This document shows positions 62,401 through 64,000 of a DNA stretch of 64,000 bases, piece after piece; the stretch's first letter is position 1, and each line of letters opens with the position of its first letter. Origin of the DNA: Gorsachius magnificus (lineage: Eukaryota; Chordata; Aves; Pelecaniformes; Ardeidae); the NCBI GenBank assembly GCA_034008185.1, contig CM067095.1:2712610-2776609 (forward strand), in the 5' to 3' direction. Position numbers and translations under genes: made by a program. The notes under the pieces were generated by a model. That model made no database searches. It was not told the DNA's origin and was given only the letters and a program-made list of their open reading frames with translations.

Positions 62401-63635
62401 TCTTTAAATTCTGAGATCAACTGACATGAAGTATTTTCGTACCCTTTCTTTGTCAATCAGGTCTATCATCCTCAGAATGTAGACTTCCACAGTGGGCAAC
62501 ATATATGCTGCTACAATTTTCAAAGCATCCTCCAAAGAAGTAGGGGTATCTTGTTTAAGAATGTATTTCACTAGCCTCTGTAAGAAGAGAACAGATATGG
62601 ACTTCAGTTTGTTGATGTATAGGATAACAAAGAAAGTAATTTATACACACTACTACTGCATTGTAATTGTACAACTCATAGCAAGCAAGCTACCAGGAAG
62701 TTTGAAACTTTTGTCTAGACAAAACTTGACTAAAGCATAACTGGGAGAAGATTGGGCTTGGGGGAAGAGAATTATCCTGGGAACTTTCAAAATTCAGGGG
62801 ACTTATCTGGCTCCACAGCATAGCAAGGAACTTTTACAGAAATACTCATGTTTTCTCCCTAATAAACGGGAGATGGTTAAAAAAAAAAATAAAAAAAATC
62901 ACCAACTATTTTTCACTATGACCTTAGGAGAAACAGGATCTGAAGTCTTGAGAGGACTTAGCCTTCCATTTTATTAGTTTCCTCTTTTCTTTCCTGCCCC
63001 CCTCTACAGAAAGTACTATACTACCAATGCTGCGCTAATCAGGTTGGAGTAAGTTAATCCTCTAATTCTTAAAAAAAAAAAAAAGTGGGCTTTCAGGCAA
63101 AAAACCACGTCCCAACAAGACAAGAAAAATGGGTATTGATAACAAGTGGGAGCTACCAGTTGCAAATATTTGGTGAAAAATCTGGCTTATAATATCCCAT
63201 GAAAATACATTCAGGTAAGTGTAGGGATTTGTGTTTAATAGAAATAAGAGTAATGCTGGTCACTTACCATTATCATCTGCTTGTCCTTTAAAAGATTAGT
63301 ATCTCTTATCCCATAGGCTCGCAAAAGCTTCTTCATCTCCATCAGTCGGTAGCTTTCCTGCAATAACTTTACTCTATGGACAAATTAGACTTTTTAAATT
63401 TATTTGCTACCTACAGCTGTATGATTTAATCATCATACCACACGAGATACACAGTATTCCTCCCCCAAATCCTAGAATTCTAATTGAAAGTACATGCAAA
63501 ACTGAGGTGTAGATTGTGGATGGTGCCTTACTTGACATGATTCATCTCCAAATGCTGTTTTACCAGCTCCTCCACTGCTGCACTCCACGGTACCATAGCA
63601 CCATGCATTATCTGTAGAACTGCATCAAATTTCAG
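38364..63635 (-). CDS. KNTC1: KNTC1 (ROD), kinetochore RZZ subunit, C-terminal 37 exons; apparent frameshift at 48242-48257
   Basis: KNTC1 (ROD) forms the RZZ complex with ZW10 and ZWILCH at unattached kinetochores, builds the fibrous corona, and recruits Spindly/dynein and MAD1-MAD2. Thirty-seven GT-AG exons cover about 1,434 codons, matching human KNTC1 (2,209 residues) from about residue 775 to the end. Landmarks in order are VPWSAAVEELVKQHLEMN, LRAYGIRDTNLL, HIKAYETV, KDPYEEWTYDDFF, CSFGSCLQHGISN, LDPYDYETIEIVLKVI, HVFEKKLKPK, INPEWAVAIA, WKNHSHE, LDLPAFALGCLL and DEHMNTG. These lie in the long alpha-helical Rod/Sec39-like region; the N-terminal beta-propeller is off window. All exon phases agree except exon 23 (48177-48395), where an 8-bp tandem duplication shifts the frame to a TAA at 48243-48245 and would remove about 450 residues. 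The rest of the gene looks conserved, so error or a private allele is as likely as true loss. Confidence 0.96.
38690..38777 (-). CDS. KNTC1: KNTC1 exon w36
   Basis: 1 base then 29 codons; acceptor CCTCCTACAG, donor GTAAAA. IDDATALIQEYQEKCGNP corresponds to human LDEASVLITEYSKHCGKP. Confidence 0.95.
39642..39787 (-). CDS. KNTC1: KNTC1 exon w35
   Basis: 48 codons plus 2 bases; acceptor AAATCTACAG, donor GTAAGT. IRSLVLDSIINEKLYEKL, LKTKYFPLL, MKELVEYFAKKN. Confidence 0.95.
40331..40420 (-). CDS. KNTC1: KNTC1 exon w34
   Basis: 30 codons, phase 0; acceptor TTTTTGCAAG, donor GTAAAT. GFLSTCNTETVLQQIDEH, then MNTGEVVAFASQ. Confidence 0.95.
41433..41562 (-). CDS. KNTC1: KNTC1 exon w33
   Basis: 1 base then 43 codons; acceptor TTATTCTAAG, donor GTAAAT. 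CPVLADLDVIGIAKQYAQ, LDLPAFALGCLLLIPQSEK. Confidence 0.96.
41563..42613 (-). other. KNTC1: KNTC1 intron w32
   Basis: Holds several overlapping short open frames (up to 118 codons on the minus strand, 42114-42470). They have no recognised product and no exon-like splice context. No repeat identified. Confidence 0.6.
42614..42677 (-). CDS. KNTC1: KNTC1 exon w32
   Basis: 64 bp; acceptor TTATTTCTTAG, donor GTAAGT. SCPPSPKQLEECCECFVI corresponds to human SCPLSPDQLSDCSESLIA. Confidence 0.94.
42757..42811 (-). CDS. KNTC1: KNTC1 exon w31
   Basis: 18 codons plus 1 base; acceptor TTGTCAACAG, donor GTAGGG. IPNFSRAWRSVVLSPFLT. Confidence 0.94.
43261..43317 (-). CDS. KNTC1: KNTC1 exon w30
   Basis: 19 codons, phase 0; acceptor TTTTTTTCAG, donor GTAAGC. 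IQYLRRVLTAITGIHSLWE. Confidence 0.95.
43808..43890. repeat. Imperfect 83-bp palindrome of TG/CA and TA words
   Basis: The left arm TTTGTGTGTGTATACATATA and the right arm ending in CACACACAAA are near reverse complements. They meet at a GCACA-GTT-TGTGC core (43849-43861). The left arm has about 12 extra bases. It lies in a KNTC1 intron, directly before a CR1 end. Confidence 0.8.
43914..44068 (-). repeat. CR1 LINE 3' end, reverse orientation
   Basis: Starts AGGATCATAGAATCGTTTAG, then GGTTGGAAAAGACC, ATCATCAAGTCCAACC and CATCACTAAACCCTGTCTC, and ends near CTCCAGGGATGGGGACTCAA. This is the reverse complement of a CR1 tail. It lies in a KNTC1 intron, in the same sense as the gene. Confidence 0.93.
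44345..44440 (-). CDS. KNTC1: KNTC1 exon w29
   Basis: 32 codons, phase 0; acceptor TTCCCCTTAG, donor GTAAGG. AVRLVTELSLEYKVYDSQ, LWNGLLQKLLGFNM. Confidence 0.96.
45011..45146 (-). CDS. KNTC1: KNTC1 exon w28
   Basis: 1 base then 45 codons; acceptor TTTTTTACAG, donor GTATGA. EFEILNIPYTYESFHKSP, then KEGMIKGLWKNHSHE. Confidence 0.95.
46012..46130 (-). CDS. KNTC1: KNTC1 exon w27
   Basis: 39 codons plus 2 bases; acceptor CCCCTCCTAG, donor GTAAGA. QLTFAHRSRALKCLLYLA, then SLFKKPIEKV. Two GTAA donors overlap; phase picks the outer one. Confidence 0.94.
46812..46890 (-). CDS. KNTC1: KNTC1 exon w26
   Basis: 1 base then 26 codons; acceptor ATTTTTGCAG, donor GTAAGT. VIYLLQSRPMDYSSRMLF, then AVTTSATS. 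Confidence 0.95.
47271..47320 (-). CDS. KNTC1: KNTC1 exon w25
   Basis: 16 codons plus 2 bases; acceptor CTTTTTAAAG, donor GTATGT. KTREIFGDVQEDEELR. Confidence 0.92.
47958..48067 (-). CDS. KNTC1: KNTC1 exon w24
   Basis: 2 bases then 36 codons; acceptor ATTTATGTAG, donor GTAAGT. IHMAAKEIAEINNLDMNK, then IWDKLLDKWLCPS. Confidence 0.95.
48177..48395 (-). CDS. KNTC1: KNTC1 exon w23, frameshifted by an 8-bp tandem duplication
   Basis: Acceptor TTTTGCTAAAG, donor GTGAGT. The first part reads DDSHEKAKVLQKKLFMQY and SIGKPANLII, matching human to that point. It then runs into TAA at 48243-48245. After the stop, LLYEHHSIDQRIQNP continues the homology in another frame. The exon is 219 bp; phases of both neighbours demand 3n+1, and removal of one 8-bp copy gives 211. 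No alternative donor that would avoid the stop was seen. Confidence 0.9.
48242..48257. repeat. KNTC1: 8-bp tandem duplication inside KNTC1 exon w23
   Basis: ATTATAAG occurs twice in a row on the plus strand (48242-48249 and 48250-48257), followed by a further ATT. One copy corresponds to the family codons for Leu-Ile-Ile; the second is extra. Confidence 0.9.
49327..49400 (-). CDS. KNTC1: KNTC1 exon w22
   Basis: 2 bases then 24 codons; acceptor TCTTTAAAAAAG, donor GTAATG. PDQIQALKFCLYLAEKWL. A nearer CAG was rejected because it breaks phase. Confidence 0.92.
49932..50148 (-). CDS. KNTC1: KNTC1 exon w21
   Basis: 72 codons plus 1 base; acceptor TTTTTCTAG, donor GTAAGG. ARHVFEKKLKPK, SYLLSIINPEWAVAIAHK, ending QEFPT. 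Confidence 0.96.
50292..50350 (-). CDS. KNTC1: KNTC1 exon w20
   Basis: 2 bases then 19 codons; acceptor TCCTTTCAG, donor GTAAAG. AELSEESFPTLLLISKLMK. Confidence 0.95.
50777..50948 (-). CDS. KNTC1: KNTC1 exon w19
   Basis: 57 codons plus 1 base; acceptor CCCCCATAG, donor GTAGGT. SLLKHLESYKRISPPVDL, AAQTRLPFHLIFF, near-identical to human. Confidence 0.96.
51296..51385 (-). CDS. KNTC1: KNTC1 exon w18
   Basis: 30 codons, phase 0; acceptor TTTTGAACAG, donor GTACAT. LDPYDYETIEIVLKVIQN, then ADEKNTSIQLNQ. Confidence 0.96.
51600..51676. repeat. A/C-rich low-complexity tract
   Basis: Runs of A3-8 and C2-5 alternate (AACCAAAAAAACCCCAACAA and so on) in a KNTC1 intron. Similar tracts, or their G/T complement, occur at 17039-17082, 17709-17782, 20753-20836, 21354-21396, 34016-34054, 34606-34662 and 57788-57822. 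Confidence 0.75.
52069..52279 (-). CDS. KNTC1: KNTC1 exon w17
   Basis: 1 base then 70 codons; acceptor CCTCTTCTAG, donor GTAAAA. TFMLDSDAALQLCIETLL, LLAKALEIIPLL, STKDLITSLSGILYK. Confidence 0.95.
52513..52622 (-). CDS. KNTC1: KNTC1 exon w16
   Basis: 36 codons plus 2 bases; acceptor TTATCTGCAG, donor GTAATA. ISFETVFRQPPIRKKELL, ending DLILNYC. Confidence 0.95.
53031..53147 (-). CDS. KNTC1: KNTC1 exon w15 with A11 run
   Basis: 39 codons, phase 0; acceptor CTCCTTTTAG, donor GTAAGT. AVALVGVQLANQCGEAEE, KKK, FQELVTDAEWGIQLGKFG. Eleven consecutive A (minus strand) encode the EKKK stretch, in frame as given. Confidence 0.94.
53872..54000 (-). CDS. KNTC1: KNTC1 exon w14
   Basis: 43 codons, phase 0; acceptor TAAACCACAG, donor GTAAAT. 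VFNCRLIDQKLALGYCTI, then LPKEDMFNKLWD. Confidence 0.95.
54001..54840 (-). other. KNTC1: KNTC1 intron w13
   Basis: About 840 bp with a less AT-rich middle (54480-54620). No exon, repeat or RNA gene recognised. Confidence 0.6.
54841..54945 (-). CDS. KNTC1: KNTC1 exon w13
   Basis: 35 codons, phase 0; acceptor TTTTTAATAG, donor GTAAGA. LHDGNMLAETKSFLIAMK, ending MTLLHK. Confidence 0.92.
55474..55637 (-). CDS. KNTC1: KNTC1 exon w12
   Basis: 2 bases then 54 codons; acceptor TACATCACAG, donor GTATGG. CELALRLIVCSFGSCLQH, then GISNNMDLSLSEK; a highly diagnostic KNTC1 segment. Confidence 0.96.
56130..56186 (-). CDS. KNTC1: KNTC1 exon w11
   Basis: 57 bp; acceptor CTGTCTTTCAG, donor GTATCG. NKLYPLDSTSLANCTFVK corresponds to human SKRYPLDSTSLPYCSLNE. 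Confidence 0.94.
57088..57229 (-). CDS. KNTC1: KNTC1 exon w10
   Basis: 47 codons plus 1 base; acceptor TTCTCATTTAG, donor GTAAAC. TTSFGGDKDPYEEWTYDD, FFNEDGIVLDP, closely matching human. Confidence 0.95.
58190..58287 (-). CDS. KNTC1: KNTC1 exon w9
   Basis: 2 bases then 32 codons; acceptor ATTTTTACAG, donor GTATTT. LLLDSLELCKYTLAAKEI, then YRQCQIENYG. Confidence 0.94.
58481..58653 (-). CDS. KNTC1: KNTC1 exon w8
   Basis: 1 base, 57 codons, 1 base; acceptor TTGGAAATAG, donor GTAATT. ENHCNEETGKLLFSACQR, ending CQAATVCSP. Confidence 0.94.
59318..59610 (-). CDS. KNTC1: KNTC1 exon w7
   Basis: The largest exon here, 97 codons plus 2 bases; acceptor TTTTGTTGCAG, donor GTAAAA. EDFDIFLSVEEFRNPSLM, KHIKAYETV, then a variable Lys/Ser linker and KLALRALDAGKVEDAVKIC. 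Confidence 0.95.
60190..60257 (-). CDS. KNTC1: KNTC1 exon w6
   Basis: 2 bases then 22 codons; acceptor CTGCAACAG, donor GTAGGT. NPLKKDECEANLKMFETL corresponds to human NLQKKDECEEMLKLF. Confidence 0.94.
60333..60402 (-). CDS. KNTC1: KNTC1 exon w5
   Basis: 23 codons plus 1 base; acceptor CCTGCAG, donor GTAAGC. SKTQMFMTKTLVEILKFL, NIQK. The exact acceptor (CAG or CAGAG) is set by phase. Confidence 0.88.
61008..61090 (-). repeat. Old, diverged CR1-like 3' fragment
   Basis: GGAAGAGGCTTCAAGAGGTT, then CCTAGTCCAATCTCTTGCTC and AAAGCAGGACCA. This resembles the reverse complement of an older CR1 subfamily end. In a KNTC1 intron; limits uncertain. Confidence 0.65.
61200..61319 (-). CDS. KNTC1: KNTC1 exon w4
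   Basis: 40 codons, phase 0; acceptor CCACTCTTCAG, donor GTACCA. GEESLTLLKSLTLPEAEK, then VAERLTVWG. Confidence 0.93.
62443..62577 (-). CDS. KNTC1: KNTC1 exon w3
   Basis: 45 codons, phase 0 at both ends; acceptor TCTTCTTACAG, donor GTACGA. RLVKYILKQDTPTSLEDA, ending RMIDLIDKER. Confidence 0.94.
63268..63373 (-). CDS. KNTC1: KNTC1 exon w2
   Basis: Acceptor TTTGTCCATAG, donor GTAAGT. VKLLQESYRLMEMKKLLR, then AYGIRDTNLLKDKQ. A CAG inside could mimic an acceptor, but only the upstream site keeps phase. Confidence 0.94.
63532..63635 (-). CDS. KNTC1: KNTC1 exon w1 (first exon in window)
   Basis: Acceptor CTTTTATAG, donor GTAAGG; 34 codons plus 2 bases. LKFDAVLQIMHGAMVPWS, then AAVEELVKQHLEMN. 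No exon was recognised between here and the right edge. Confidence 0.94.
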
Positions 63636-64000
63636 CTATAAAAGGAACACAAAGAGCTTATGTTTCAAAATAAGTTACAAGGTAATCTCCCAAAATATTG
63701 TTCACATGTGGTTGATTCATTTAGGCAAGCGTTTTATTTCCTGGCCCAGTCTCCACTTGCATAAAGGGAATTCATTATCATAATATGATGTGTCAAGTTA
63801 GATTAGAAAATGCTTGTAGTAATTTACAACACTGTGGAGCCTGAATTTCATACATATTAAAATTGGTGAGTTTTCCATGTGGTGACAACAAAACTACAAT
63901 TAAATTCTCAAGCAAAGAACGTCACATGCGAGAAGATTACTAAGACAGAATAAAAACACAGCATACTATTAATTCCTCCTCATACCACTCATGTAAAAAT

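Overview
This is nuclear DNA from a vertebrate, almost certainly a bird. Four intron-rich genes can be read exon by exon. The interspersed repeats are fragments of CR1 LINEs, the dominant repeat family of birds, and no mammalian repeat family is visible. The species cannot be named from the sequence.

Layout. 1-21.8 kb: PPTC7 on the plus strand, coding exons 2-6 of 6, with exon 1 off the left edge, followed by a long 3' UTR. 22.0-32.4 kb: RAD9B on the minus strand, complete, 11 coding exons, 421 codons plus stop, tail-to-tail with PPTC7. 32.4-32.7 kb: a 255-bp GC-rich interval between the start codons of RAD9B and VPS29, which looks like a bidirectional promoter. 32.7-36.8 kb: VPS29 on the plus strand, complete, 182 residues, or 186 when a 12-nt microexon is included. 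37.9-64 kb: KNTC1 (ROD) on the minus strand, the last 37 exons, about 1,434 codons of the C-terminal two thirds, tail-to-tail with VPS29. Its N-terminal exons lie beyond the right edge. All splice junctions listed are GT-AG. Exon phases join without conflict everywhere except one KNTC1 exon.

The exception is the most notable observation. KNTC1 exon 23 of this window carries two adjacent copies of the 8-mer ATTATAAG (plus strand, 48242-48257). Removing one copy restores both the exon phase and the family-like protein. With both copies present the frame hits TAA, about 450 residues before the normal end. It is either a real loss-of-function or variant allele, or a sequence error.

The genes are unrelated in pathway: PPTC7 is a mitochondrial PP2C-type phosphatase, RAD9B a DNA-damage clamp paralogue, VPS29 a retromer subunit and KNTC1 a kinetochore RZZ subunit. 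RAD9B and VPS29 probably share a promoter. The PPTC7-RAD9B-VPS29 order matches the human 12q24 block as I know it, but KNTC1 follows VPS29 directly where human has FAM216A. I found no new biological system, CRISPR array, structural RNA gene or intact mobile element.
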